A DNA stretch of 6,708 bases from Paracoccaceae bacterium (GCA_023260935.1 JALQTL010000346.1:1-6708), one strand, 5' to 3'; shown: positions 1-6,708, counted from the first letter of the stretch. Notes: generated by a model not told the origin, from the sequence alone. A program made the numbers and translations.

Positions 1-1573
1 AGAAGCGGGCTATGAAACCCCCACCCCCATTCAGGCCGGCGCCATACCGCCCGCACTTTTGGGGCGCGATGTTTTGGGTATCGCCCAAACCGGCACAGGC
101 AAAACCGCCAGTTTTACATTGCCGATGATCACCATGCTGGCCAAGGGCCGCGCCCGCGCCCGGATGCCGCGCAGCCTTGTGCTGGCGCCCACGCGCGAAC
201 TGGCCGCCCAGGTGGCCGAGAATTTCGATACCTACGCCAAGCACACCAAGCTGACCAAGGCGCTGCTGATTGGCGGCGTATCCTTTGGCGAGCAGGACAA
301 GCTGATCGACCGTGGCGTCGATGTGCTGATCGCCACGCCCGGCCGCCTGCTGGATCATTTCGAACGCGGCAAGCTTCTGCTGACCGGCGTGGAAATCATG
401 GTGGTGGATGAGGCTGACCGGATGCTGGATATGGGGTTCATCCCCGATATCGAGCGGATCTTCCAGCTGACGCCCTTTACCCGTCAGACGCTGTTCTTCA
501 GTGCCACAATGGCCCCTGAAATCGAGCGGATCACCAAGACCTTCCTGACAAATCCGGCAAAAATCGAAGTGGCGCGTCAGAATTCCACCTCGGCCACGAT
601 CGAACAGCAGCTGATCCAGTTCACCCCCAGCCGCAAGGATCGCAGCTTTACCGAAAAGCGCGCCGTCCTGCGGTCGCTGATCAAGCGGGAAGGCGAAGGC
701 TGCACCAATGCCATCATCTTCTGCAACCGCAAGATGGATGTGGATGTGGTGGCCAAATCGCTGAAGGCGCATGGTTTCAACGCTGCGGCCATCCACGGCG
801 ATCTGGACCAGTCGCAACGGATGAAGACCCTGGATTCCTTCCGCGACGGCACGCTGCATCTTCTGGTCGCCTCCGATGTGGCCGCCCGCGGGCTGGATAT
901 CCCGGCCGTGAGCCACGTCTTCAACTTCGACGTGCCCAGCCACCCCGAGGATTACGTTCACCGCATCGGCCGTACAGGCCGGGCCGGACGTCTGGGCAAG
1001 GCCTTTACCATCGCCGTACCGGCGGACGAAAAGTATCTTGCCAACATCCAAAGCCTTGTAAAACAGGACATTCCCCGTGGTCAGGTGCCCGAGGGTGCGC
1101 TGGAGGGTCTGGGCGATGCCTCTGATCGTCCGCGGGGCGAGCGCAAGGATGAAAAGCGGGGCCGCAGCCGCGACCGTGACCGCGACCGCAAGCCCAAGCG
1201 CGACGAATCGATGCCGCCCGCCAGCATGGAACCCCTTGCCGCCGCCACCATCGAGGTTGCCGCCCCGCAGCCCGCACCCGCCCCGCGTGAAGAACGGCGT
1301 GATGACCGCCGCGGTGATCGGCGCGACCGTCGCGATGACCGCCGCGATGATCGGCAGGCCGCCCCCGAACGCCGGGAAGAACGGGCCAGCGATGAACGCC
1401 GTGGCGAGCGCCGGGATGATCGGCGTGACCGTCGCGATGATCGGCGTGACCATCATCAGGTCGTCGGCATGGGCGACCATGTTCCCGACTTCATCCTGCG
1501 CAGCTTCAAGATCGCCTCGGTCACGTCCGAGGATGCCGAACCTGAAATGGCAGCCACCGGATCGGAAGGCTGA
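1..1573 (+). CDS. rhlE: DEAD-box ATP-dependent RNA helicase, RhlE-like (5' end outside window)
   Basis: ATP-dependent RNA helicase that remodels RNA duplexes and RNA-protein complexes in the cytoplasm. The frame is open from base 2 to a TGA at 1571-1573 (523 codons in the window). It already encodes the Q motif (GYETPTPIQ, about 8-34) at the left edge, so the true start is upstream. The RecA-like core shows every family motif in order: I AQTGTGKT (83-106), Ia PTRELA (188-205), Ib TPGR (335-346), II DEAD (407-418), III SAT (500-508), IV around IIFCNR (713-730), V around SDVAARGLD (872-898) and VI HRIGRTGR (959-982). The sequence DEADRMLDMGF after motif II is typical of the RhlE group. From about 1079 a disordered tail follows: an RDRDRDR stretch, a Pro/Ala linker, an RRDDRR-rich region (1289-1450), then a short hydrophobic end (VVGMGDHVPDFILRSF). 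It converges on rnj. Family assignment is firm; the RhlE subfamily is likely but not proven. Confidence 0.95.
   Translation, partial: EAGYETPTPIQAGAIPPALLGRDVLGIAQTGTGKTASFTLPMITMLAKGRARARMPRSLVLAPTRELAAQVAENFDTYAKHTKLTKALLIGGVSFGEQDKLIDRGVDVLIATPGRLLDHFERGKLLLTGVEIMVVDEADRMLDMGFIPDIERIFQLTPFTRQTLFFSATMAPEIERITKTFLTNPAKIEVARQNSTSATIEQQLIQFTPSRKDRSFTEKRAVLRSLIKREGEGCTNAIIFCNRKMDVDVVAKSLKAHGFNAAAIHGDLDQSQRMKTLDSFRDGTLHLLVASDVAARGLDIPAVSHVFNFDVPSHPEDYVHRIGRTGRAGRLGKAFTIAVPADEKYLANIQSLVKQDIPRGQVPEGALEGLGDASDRPRGERKDEKRGRSRDRDRDRKPKRDESMPPASMEPLAAATIEVAAPQPAPAPREERRDDRRGDRRDRRDDRRDDRQAAPERREERASDERRGERRDDRRDRRDDRRDHHQVVGMGDHVPDFILRSFKIASVTSEDAEPEMAATGSEG
1289..1450 (+). repeat. Arg/Asp-rich repeat region in helicase tail
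   Basis: In-frame low-complexity DNA encoding runs of RRDDRR and DRRDRRDD. Two blocks resemble each other: about 1292-1351 and 1406-1450. At DNA level the 14-mer gaccgtcgcgatga occurs at 1325-1338 and 1427-1440. The 16-mer gatgatcggcgtgacc occurs at 1415-1430 and 1436-1451, a 21-bp (7-codon) period. These in-frame repeats suggest growth by local duplication. By analogy with other DEAD-box proteins, such charged tails bind RNA nonspecifically or tether protein partners; that role is inferred here. Confidence 0.7.
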
Positions 1574-1584
1574 TCCGAGGCGAC

Positions 1585-1621
1585 AGGAAAAAGGCCCCGC
1601 AACTTGCGGGGCCTTTTTCCT
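1585..1621. terminator. Bidirectional intrinsic terminator between convergent genes
   Basis: A perfect 16-bp inverted repeat (aggaaaaaggccccgc, 1585-1600, against 1606-1621) with a 5-nt loop aactt. The stem has a GC-rich top and an A5/T5 base, so both strands read a GC hairpin ending in a T-run. It begins 11 nt after the helicase stop and lies 20 nt downstream of the rnj stop on the other strand. It therefore most likely terminates transcription from both sides. The symmetry is seen directly; two-way function is inferred. Confidence 0.88.
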
Positions 1622-1641
1622 TGAGGGCGGCTGTCGGGCGG

Positions 1642-3321
1642 TTATTCCGCCTGAAGCCGGCTGATCACCACCGTCACCTCCGGCTTCTTGCCGATCTCTT
1701 CCACGGATGTCTGGCGCACCAGCCGACGCAGCGCCTCGTCCAACTTGTCATCATCGCGCAGAACCTTGGGACCGACAGTTTCAAGGAACTCCGTCAGATC
1801 GGCTTCCAGCGTTTCGGCCAGCGGCCGTTCCCCGCGGCCCAGCGGGGCCAGACCGGAAACCTCGACCCAGGCATCGCCCAGCGGTTCATCCTGCTCATCC
1901 AGAATGACCGTCACCATCACATGCCCGTTCAAGGCCATGCGGATACGGTCGCGCACCACCCCATCCAGCGCGCCGATCATCGCCGTGCCATCCAGATAAA
2001 GGCGCCCGGTCTCGATATATTCGGCAACCTGCGGCTCGTCGCCGGTCAGGTCCATCATCATGCCATTCGTCGCCACCTCGGCCGCAATGCCGGCTTCATT
2101 GGCAATGCGCACATGTTCACGCAAGTGCCGATGTTCGCCGTGCATGGGGATCAGCATGTCGGGCAGCAACAGACGGTGAACGTGTTCCAGATCGGGGCGG
2201 TTGGCATGTCCCGAAACGTGATACAGCCCGCCGCCGTCATCCACCACATCCACGTCCATTTCTGAAAAGGCGTTCATGATCTTCAGAACGTCCCGTTCAT
2301 TGCCCGGGATGGTCTTCGAGGAAAACAGGAACAGATCGCCTGCCTTCATCTCCAGCCCCAGATATTTGCCCCGGCTCAGTTGTGCCGACGCGGCCCGCCG
2401 TTCCCCCTGGCTGCCGGTGACCAGCAGCATCAGATTGCCACGCGGAATTTCCAGTGCCTCTTCGGGGGAAACGGTGCGCGGAAAATTCGTCAGCACCCCC
2501 GCTTCTTCCGATGCCGAAAGCATCCGCCGCATCGACCGGCCCAGAACACAGATCGACCTGTCAGCCGCCCGGGCCGCTTCGGCCAGCGTCTTCAGCCGTG
2601 CCACGTTCGACCCGAAGGTGGTGGCAACCACCATGCCGCCGCGCGACTTGATCAGATTGCGGATCGGTTCCTTCAGCGTCGATTCCGACCGCCCGGGATG
2701 GGTAGAAAACACATTGGTGGAATCGCACATCAGCGCCTTGATCGGACGCTCGGCCACGATCGAGCGGATCAGATCGTCATCCCATGGCTCGCCCACCACC
2801 GGATCTCGGTCGATCTTGAAATCGGCCGAATGGAACAACCGGCCCGCCGGAGTATCGATAACCAGTGCACTCGATTCCGGGATGGAGTGGCTGACAGGCA
2901 CGAATCCCACCTCGAACGGGCCCGCCGTGACCTTCGCAGGCCAGGCTTCCACCGTGGTCAGCGCATCCAGCGGCAAACCGGCTTCATCCATTTTCAGCCG
3001 GCCGACGATGGCGGTGAAGCGGCGGGCATAGACTTTTTTCTTCAGCTTCGGCCACAACAGGCCAAGCGCGCCGATGTGGTCTTCATGCGCATGGGTGATG
3101 AAGATCGCCTCGATCCGGTCCACCCGCGCCTCAAGCCAGGCGATATCGGCCATGATCAGATCGACGCCGGGCGATGAATCCATATCGGGGAAGGTCACGC
3201 CCAGATCGACAACGATCAGCCTTTCCTTGCCTTCGGGCCCATAGCCATAGACATAACAGTTCATCCCGATCTCACCCGCGCCACCAAGGGGAAGGTAGAT
3301 CAGACGGTTGGTCACGCTCAT
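1642..3321 (-). CDS. rnj: Ribonuclease J (metallo-beta-lactamase/beta-CASP RNase)
   Basis: Metal-dependent RNase of the RNase J family, with 5'-to-3' exonuclease and endonuclease activity in mRNA decay and rRNA maturation in the cytoplasm. At 559 aa it matches the usual length (about 550-560). The N-terminal metallo-beta-lactamase part carries the zinc ligands H77, H79, D81 and H82 (HAHEDH), H145 (SHSIPES) and D167 (HSADFK). The beta-CASP insert spans roughly 210-360 and includes TGSQGE (302-307). The fold then resumes with SGHA (H372) and the last ligand H394 (IPMHGEH). A C-terminal domain of about 465-559 completes the protein, so it appears active. The ATG at 3319-3321 overlaps the coaX stop (ATGA), and an AAGGA ribosome-binding site lies 6 nt upstream, supporting this start. 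It is the last gene of the nuo-birA-coaX-rnj run. Many alphaproteobacteria have RNase J alongside RNase E. Confidence 0.96.
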   Translation of the reverse strand: MSVTNRLIYLPLGGAGEIGMNCYVYGYGPEGKERLIVVDLGVTFPDMDSSPGVDLIMADIAWLEARVDRIEAIFITHAHEDHIGALGLLWPKLKKKVYARRFTAIVGRLKMDEAGLPLDALTTVEAWPAKVTAGPFEVGFVPVSHSIPESSALVIDTPAGRLFHSADFKIDRDPVVGEPWDDDLIRSIVAERPIKALMCDSTNVFSTHPGRSESTLKEPIRNLIKSRGGMVVATTFGSNVARLKTLAEAARAADRSICVLGRSMRRMLSASEEAGVLTNFPRTVSPEEALEIPRGNLMLLVTGSQGERRAASAQLSRGKYLGLEMKAGDLFLFSSKTIPGNERDVLKIMNAFSEMDVDVVDDGGGLYHVSGHANRPDLEHVHRLLLPDMLIPMHGEHRHLREHVRIANEAGIAAEVATNGMMMDLTGDEPQVAEYIETGRLYLDGTAMIGALDGVVRDRIRMALNGHVMVTVILDEQDEPLGDAWVEVSGLAPLGRGERPLAETLEADLTEFLETVGPKVLRDDDKLDEALRRLVRQTSVEEIGKKPEVTVVISRLQAE

Positions 3322-4091
3322 GCGGTTTCCTTGTTGAAGTCGTTGATGAGGACAAGGCCATGCATGGTCAGATCATCCTCGATCGAATGAAATAGATCGG
3401 TGCCTTGCGCGAACAACGAGGCAAGCCCCCCGGTCGCAATGACTTTCATCGGGCGGGCGTATTCGCGACGCACCTCACGCACGATGCCTTCGACCAGCCC
3501 CACATATCCCCAATACACCCCAGACTGCATGCAGGCCACCGTATTCGTGCCGATGGCCTTTTGCGGGCGGGCCACATCGATATGCGGCAAGGCGGCGGCA
3601 GCCATGTGCAGCGCCTCGAGGCTCAGGTTCACGCCCGGCGCGATCACCCCGCCGACATAGGCGCCATCTTCGGCCACCACGTCAAAGGTGGTGGCTGTGC
3701 CGAAATCCACCACGATCAGATCGCCGCCATGCCGGTCATGCGCGCCGATGGAATTGACCAGCCGGTCCGGGCCCACGGTCGTGCCCACATCCACCCGGGG
3801 CGGCACGGGCAAGGCGCATTCGGGCTTGCCCACCACCAGCGGCCGGCAATCAAAATAGCGGCTGCATAACACACGCAGGTTGAACACGACACGCGGCACG
3901 GTCGAGCTGATGATGGCCTCGGTGATCGAGGCCTTTGTCTGCGTCATCGCCATCAGCGACGACAGCCAGACGAAATATTCATCCGCCGTGCGCTTGTGAT
4001 CGGTGGCAAGGCGCCATGTGGCGATGAAGCGCGTGCCGTCCCAGATGGAAAAGACAGTATTGGTATTGCCGCAATCAATGGCTAGAAGCAT
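3318..4091 (-). CDS. coaX: Type III pantothenate kinase
   Basis: Catalyses ATP-dependent phosphorylation of pantothenate, the first step of coenzyme A synthesis, in the cytoplasm. CoaX is the acetyl-CoA-insensitive form of the ASKHA fold. With the start chosen here the protein has 257 residues, the normal length for CoaX. It opens with the phosphate-binding strand MLLAIDCGNTNT (D6). It then shows GPDRLVN (107-113, with the conserved Asp109), VDFGTATTFD (128-137), GGVIAPG (147-153), GTNTVACMQSG (181-191) and ATGGLA (219-224). An in-frame ATG at 4187 would add 32 unconserved residues lying entirely within birA. A second one at 4097 sits only 1 nt from the AGGGG at 4099-4103, whereas the ATG at 4091 is 7 nt away. 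I therefore start at 4091. The gene overlaps the birA end by 17 nt and rnj by 4 nt. Confidence 0.95.
   Translation of the reverse strand: MLLAIDCGNTNTVFSIWDGTRFIATWRLATDHKRTADEYFVWLSSLMAMTQTKASITEAIISSTVPRVVFNLRVLCSRYFDCRPLVVGKPECALPVPPRVDVGTTVGPDRLVNSIGAHDRHGGDLIVVDFGTATTFDVVAEDGAYVGGVIAPGVNLSLEALHMAAAALPHIDVARPQKAIGTNTVACMQSGVYWGYVGLVEGIVREVRREYARPMKVIATGGLASLFAQGTDLFHSIEDDLTMHGLVLINDFNKETA
3328..3332 (-). promoter_or_regulatory. Ribosome-binding site of rnj
   Basis: AAGGA on the - strand, 6 nt before the rnj ATG. It lies inside the last codons of coaX (Asn-Lys-Glu-Thr-Ala-stop). With the ATGA stop/start overlap this points to coupled translation of coaX and rnj. Confidence 0.7.
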
Positions 4092-4869
4092 GCGCATTCC
4101 CCTGTTCGTTCTCGGGAAAGAAAACCTCGGCTGCGGGAATGGCAACCGTGCCATGCGCCATCCGAAGCACCAGATTGCCCTCGGCATCTATGGTGTCAAA
4201 GATACCCTCGCGCACCTCGGTTCCGGTGCGCGCGGTGATGCGCTCTCCCAACCGGGCGGCCTGTTCCAGCCATGCCGCGCGCAAGGGCGCAAAACCGCGG
4301 GCTTGAAACAGCGCCTCCCACCGGGCGAAGGCCGGGGCAAGGTGATCAAGGAACGCCGCCGGTGTCAGCCGCAGCCCGCATTCCGACAGAACCGAAACCG
4401 GCCGCAGCGCGCCCGGTTCCACCTGTGCCGCATCCGGATGGGCGATCAGGTTGACACCGATCCCGATGGCAAGTGCCGCAATCCCCTGCCCCGTGCCTTG
4501 GCTTTCCAGCAGGATGCCCGCCACCTTGCCACCGTTCATCAGCACATCATTGGGCCATTTCAGCGCCAGACCCGCGCCGGTTCCTGTGGCCGCTTCCAGC
4601 GCATCGCGCAGGGCAAGTGCGGCCGCAAAGGACCGCAGCGCCACCACCTGCGGCGGCTCAGCCGGGTGCATCAGAAGCGTGGCGTGGAAATTCCCCCGAG
4701 GCGAGGCCCAGGCCCGCGCCCGGCGGCCCCGCCCGGCGGTCTGCTCACCGGCCAGAATCCAGCAGGGCCCCGTAAGTTGCGGGGCCCGGCGGAAAGCTTC
4801 GGCATTGGTGCTGTCCACCGAAGGCAGGTCGATACGCCCCACCCCTTCGGGCCAGTGCGCCGCCGGCAT
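4075..4869 (-). CDS. birA: Biotin--[acetyl-CoA-carboxylase] ligase, monofunctional (no repressor domain)
   Basis: Attaches biotin to the biotin carboxyl carrier protein of acetyl-CoA carboxylase and other carboxylases through biotinyl-AMP, in the cytoplasm. The protein has 264 aa. It begins almost directly with the catalytic domain: VDSTN (18-22), the nucleotide/biotin loop GEQTAGRGRRARAW (41-54), KWPNDVL (104-110, with the catalytic Lys105 region), KVAGILLE (115-122) and GIGVNL (136-141). A small C-terminal SH3-like domain follows (GIFDTIDAEGNLVL, 222-235). There is no N-terminal winged helix, so it cannot act as a DNA-binding biotin repressor like E. coli BirA (321 aa). The loop reads GRGRRA where E. 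coli has GRGRRG, a mild change. The ATG shares one base with the nuoN stop (TGATG). Only a weak GAGG lies 13 nt upstream (4883-4886), so translation probably depends on reinitiation after nuoN. Confidence 0.94.
   Translation of the reverse strand: MPAAHWPEGVGRIDLPSVDSTNAEAFRRAPQLTGPCWILAGEQTAGRGRRARAWASPRGNFHATLLMHPAEPPQVVALRSFAAALALRDALEAATGTGAGLALKWPNDVLMNGGKVAGILLESQGTGQGIAALAIGIGVNLIAHPDAAQVEPGALRPVSVLSECGLRLTPAAFLDHLAPAFARWEALFQARGFAPLRAAWLEQAARLGERITARTGTEVREGIFDTIDAEGNLVLRMAHGTVAIPAAEVFFPENEQGNAHASSH
4099..4103 (-). promoter_or_regulatory. Ribosome-binding site deciding the coaX start
   Basis: AGGGG on the - strand inside the 3' end of birA. Its 7-nt spacing favours the ATG at 4089-4091 over the ATG at 4095-4097, which would have only a 1-nt spacer. 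Confidence 0.65.
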
Positions 4870-6308
4870 CAGCGCACAAGCGCCTCGGCGGCAACGGCAG
4901 CCACGGGTTCAAGGCCAAACAGGTTCACGATGCCCAGCACCATGATCGCGGCCACACCCACCATCAGCACCCACTGGATCGGCGCCATGTTGCTGTCGGC
5001 CGGATCCTGATCCTTGCCGAAATACATGTAGAACACGATCCGCAGATAGTAGAAGGCCCCGATGACCGACGCCACCGCCCCGGCAAGGGCAAGCCATGTC
5101 ATCCCGGCATCCACAGCCGCCTTCAGCACATAGAACTTGCCGAAAAAGCCCACCATCGGCGGCACGCCGGCAAGGCTGAACATCAGGACAAGCACCGCCA
5201 GCGCCTTCAGCGGTTCCTTTTTCGAGAACATGTTCAGGCTCTGGATATCCGTCACCGGCCGGCCGTCACGCTCCATCGAAAGGATGAAGGCAAAGGTGCC
5301 GACGTTCATCGTGACATAGATCGTCATGTAGAGCATCATGGCCTGCACGCCCTCGGCCGTGCCCGCCGAAAGGCCCACAAGCGCGAAGCCCATATGCGCG
5401 ATCGACGAATAGGCCATCAGACGCTTGATATCGCGCTGCCCGATGGCGGCAATGGCGCCAAGGAACATCGAAACCACGGCAAGGGCCGCCAGCACCTGCC
5501 CCCAGTCGGCGGCAATCGCGCCGAACCCGTCATGCACCAGACGCGCGATCAGCGCCATGGCGGCAACTTTCGGCGCGGTGGCAAAGAAGGCCGTCACCGG
5601 CGTGGGGGAACCTTCGTAGACATCTGGCGTCCACATGTGGAAGGGCGCCGCCGAAACCTTGAAGGCCAGCGCCGACAGCATGAAGACCATCCCGATCAGC
5701 AGCCCGATCGGCACGCCATCATGGCCCAGCGTGGAAAGGATGCCGGCCAGTTGCGTGGTGCCCGCGAACCCATAGGTCAGCGATGCGCCGTAAAGGAACA
5801 GCCCCGAAGACAGCGCGCCCAGCACGAAATACTTGAGGCCCGCTTCCGATGACTTTGCACTGTCCCGCCGCATCGCGGCCACGACGTAAAGCGACAGCGA
5901 TTGCAGTTCCAGCCCCATGTAAAGCGACATCAGATCGCCGGCCGAAACCATCATCATCATGCCCACGGTGGCAAGGCTGACCAGCACCGGAAACTCGAAC
6001 CGCAACAGCCCGCGGCGCTGCATGTAGTCTTGCGACATCAGCATCACCGCCGCAGCCGAGACAAGGATCGTAACCTTGGCGAAGCGGGCAAAGGGATCGT
6101 CGATGAACATGCCGCCAAAGGCCGTGCGGGCGCCCTGCCCGCCAAAGCCCACGAACAGCGCAAGCGCCAGAAAAAGGCCCGAGGTCGCCCAGACCAATGT
6201 GGGCGCCACCTTGTCCTTGCTGGTATAGACCCCGAACATCAGCGCGGCCATGGCATAGATCGCCAGCACCAGTTCCGGCAGGACGGTATTGAAATCTGCA
6301 GCGGTCAT
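4869..6308 (-). CDS. nuoN: NADH-quinone oxidoreductase subunit N (complex I)
   Basis: Antiporter-like membrane subunit of respiratory complex I in the inner membrane, one of the proton-translocating modules driven by NADH oxidation and quinone reduction. The protein has 479 aa, against about 485 in E. coli, and is hydrophobic throughout with about 14 predicted transmembrane helices. The charged residues known to form the proton path in NuoN are present at nearly the same positions: E134 (MGLELQS), K159 (GLKYFVLGALSSG), K217 (AFKVSAAPFHMWTPDVYEG), K247 (TAPKVAA) and K391 (GFFGKFYVLK). The conserved segment LMAYSSIAHMGF lies at 297-308. The start ATG at 6306-6308 has a good GAGGG ribosome-binding site 6 nt away and begins 9 nt after the nuoM stop. 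Downstream it is fused to birA through a 1-nt overlap. The gene appears intact. Confidence 0.97.
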   Translation of the reverse strand: MTAADFNTVLPELVLAIYAMAALMFGVYTSKDKVAPTLVWATSGLFLALALFVGFGGQGARTAFGGMFIDDPFARFAKVTILVSAAAVMLMSQDYMQRRGLLRFEFPVLVSLATVGMMMMVSAGDLMSLYMGLELQSLSLYVVAAMRRDSAKSSEAGLKYFVLGALSSGLFLYGASLTYGFAGTTQLAGILSTLGHDGVPIGLLIGMVFMLSALAFKVSAAPFHMWTPDVYEGSPTPVTAFFATAPKVAAMALIARLVHDGFGAIAADWGQVLAALAVVSMFLGAIAAIGQRDIKRLMAYSSIAHMGFALVGLSAGTAEGVQAMMLYMTIYVTMNVGTFAFILSMERDGRPVTDIQSLNMFSKKEPLKALAVLVLMFSLAGVPPMVGFFGKFYVLKAAVDAGMTWLALAGAVASVIGAFYYLRIVFYMYFGKDQDPADSNMAPIQWVLMVGVAAIMVLGIVNLFGLEPVAAVAAEALVR

Positions 6309-6314
6309 GGTCGT

Positions 6315-6319
6315 CCCTC
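6315..6319 (-). promoter_or_regulatory. Ribosome-binding site of nuoN
   Basis: GAGGG on the - strand, 6 nt before the nuoN ATG. It overlaps the nuoM stop codon (TGAGGG), so terminating nuoM ribosomes sit on the nuoN initiation region. Confidence 0.7.
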
Positions 6320-6708
6320 AGTGCTCGGCCAGTTGCGTGCCGTCAACGACGGGCAGCGCGGCATGATAGTCGGTGACAAGCGCCTTGACGCTGGGGCCGA
6401 TGATATCGGTCACCAGCGCCGGATAGACGCCCAGAAGCAGGGTCATGGCAACAAGCGGGGCAAAGATCGCCTTTTCGCGCCGGGTCATGTCGGTGATCGA
6501 CTTCAGCGCCTCCTTGACCAGTTCGCCCATGACAACGCGGCGATAAAGCCACAGCGCATAGGCAGCCGAGAAGATCACGCCCGAGGTCGCGACAGCCGCC
6601 ACCCAGGTGTTGGTCTGGAAGATGCCCATGAGCGTCAGGAATTCACCGATGAACCCGCTGGTGCCCGGAAGGCCCACGTTCGCCATCGTGAAGAACATGA
6701 AGATCAGC
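6318..6708 (-). CDS. nuoM: NADH-quinone oxidoreductase subunit M (complex I), C-terminal part
   Basis: Antiporter-like proton-pumping subunit of complex I in the inner membrane. Only the last 130 or so codons are in the window. The frame runs off the right edge without a start (codons for Leu-Ile-Phe precede the Met at 6698), so that Met is internal. The conserved segment MFFTMANVGLPGTSGFIGEF contains the key glutamate of the distal proton channel (codon 6642-6644), equivalent to E. coli NuoM E407. At least two transmembrane segments follow, with a cytoplasmic-type basic loop (SITDMTRREK) between them. The stop is TGA at 6318-6320. The nuoM-nuoN order is that of a standard nuo operon, and nuoL and earlier subunits would be expected beyond the right edge. 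Confidence 0.96.
   Translation of the reverse strand, partial: LIFMFFTMANVGLPGTSGFIGEFLTLMGIFQTNTWVAAVATSGVIFSAAYALWLYRRVVMGELVKEALKSITDMTRREKAIFAPLVAMTLLLGVYPALVTDIIGPSVKALVTDYHAALPVVDGTQLAEH

Noticed and set aside
59..61. TTG as the start of the helicase gene
   Set aside because: The frame stays open to base 2 and already encodes the conserved Q motif, so this is an internal leucine codon and the start is outside the window.
577..924. 115-aa - strand open frame opposite the helicase core
   Set aside because: It lies entirely opposite conserved helicase motifs, with no domain and no promoter or ribosome-binding site evidence.
1077..1664. 195-aa + strand open frame over the helicase tail
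   Set aside because: It is a frame-shifted shadow of the repetitive Arg/Asp tail. It runs through the terminator and has a Pro/Ala/Arg composition with no recognisable domain.
1621..3177. Long + strand open frames opposite rnj (214, 251 and 265 aa)
   Set aside because: They are antisense shadows of a high-GC gene with clear RNase J motifs. They have His/Arg/Pro-rich low-complexity content, no family resemblance and no ribosome-binding site.
4003..5010. 335-aa + strand open frame opposite coaX, birA and nuoN
   Set aside because: It crosses three real genes on the other strand, its composition is Arg/Pro/Gly-rich, and it has no motif. It is typical of GC-rich antisense shadowing.
5394..5852. 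152-aa + strand open frame opposite nuoN
   Set aside because: Its composition (Arg/Gly/His-rich) is what the reverse complement of hydrophobic membrane-protein codons gives. There is no independent support.
6696..6698. ATG as the start of a small 126-aa protein
   Set aside because: It is internal to nuoM: the frame continues to the window edge and the residues match the conserved interior of NuoM.
1..6708. tRNA, rRNA, CRISPR, insertion sequence, attachment site or riboswitch
   Set aside because: I looked on both strands. The window is almost fully covered by housekeeping genes, and I saw no cloverleaf, repeat-spacer pattern, transposase or terminal inverted repeats.

Overview
The window looks like a piece of chromosome from a moderately high-GC alphaproteobacterium, most likely Rhodobacteraceae (Rhodobacter/Paracoccus type). 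The reasons are the G/C-ending codon use, the gene order nuoM-nuoN-birA-coaX-rnj, and the presence of an RNase J in a Gram-negative-style genome. The lineage is judged by recognition and was not tested by a search. I see no mobile element, tRNA, rRNA, CRISPR array or sign of recent transfer. This is ordinary core genome, and I did not find a novel biological system in it.

Left part (1-1573, + strand): the 3' portion of a DEAD-box RNA helicase of the RhlE type. The reading frame is open to the left edge, so the true start lies outside the window. The helicase core is followed by a long, charged Arg/Asp-rich tail with internal repeats and a short ordered C-terminus. A 16-bp perfect hairpin at 1585-1621 ends this gene. 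Because the hairpin is palindromic with T-runs on both strands, it very likely also ends the convergent operon from the right.

Right part (1642-6708, all - strand, transcribed right to left): the end of a respiratory complex I (nuo) operon, nuoM (C-terminal part only) and nuoN. These are followed without any gap by birA (biotin protein ligase without a DNA-binding domain), coaX (type III pantothenate kinase) and rnj (ribonuclease J). The junctions are a 9-nt gap (nuoM/nuoN), a TGATG stop/start overlap (nuoN/birA), a 17-nt overlap (birA/coaX) and an ATGA overlap (coaX/rnj). This is a single tightly packed, probably translationally coupled transcription unit with no room for internal intergenic promoters.

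Functionally, nuoM and nuoN encode proton-pumping membrane subunits of NADH:quinone oxidoreductase. birA and coaX act in biotin attachment and coenzyme A synthesis, and RNase J acts in RNA decay and maturation. The operon therefore joins energy metabolism, cofactor use and RNA turnover. The main intergenic stretch is the 68-bp region holding the terminator, so no region over 300 bases lacks a gene.
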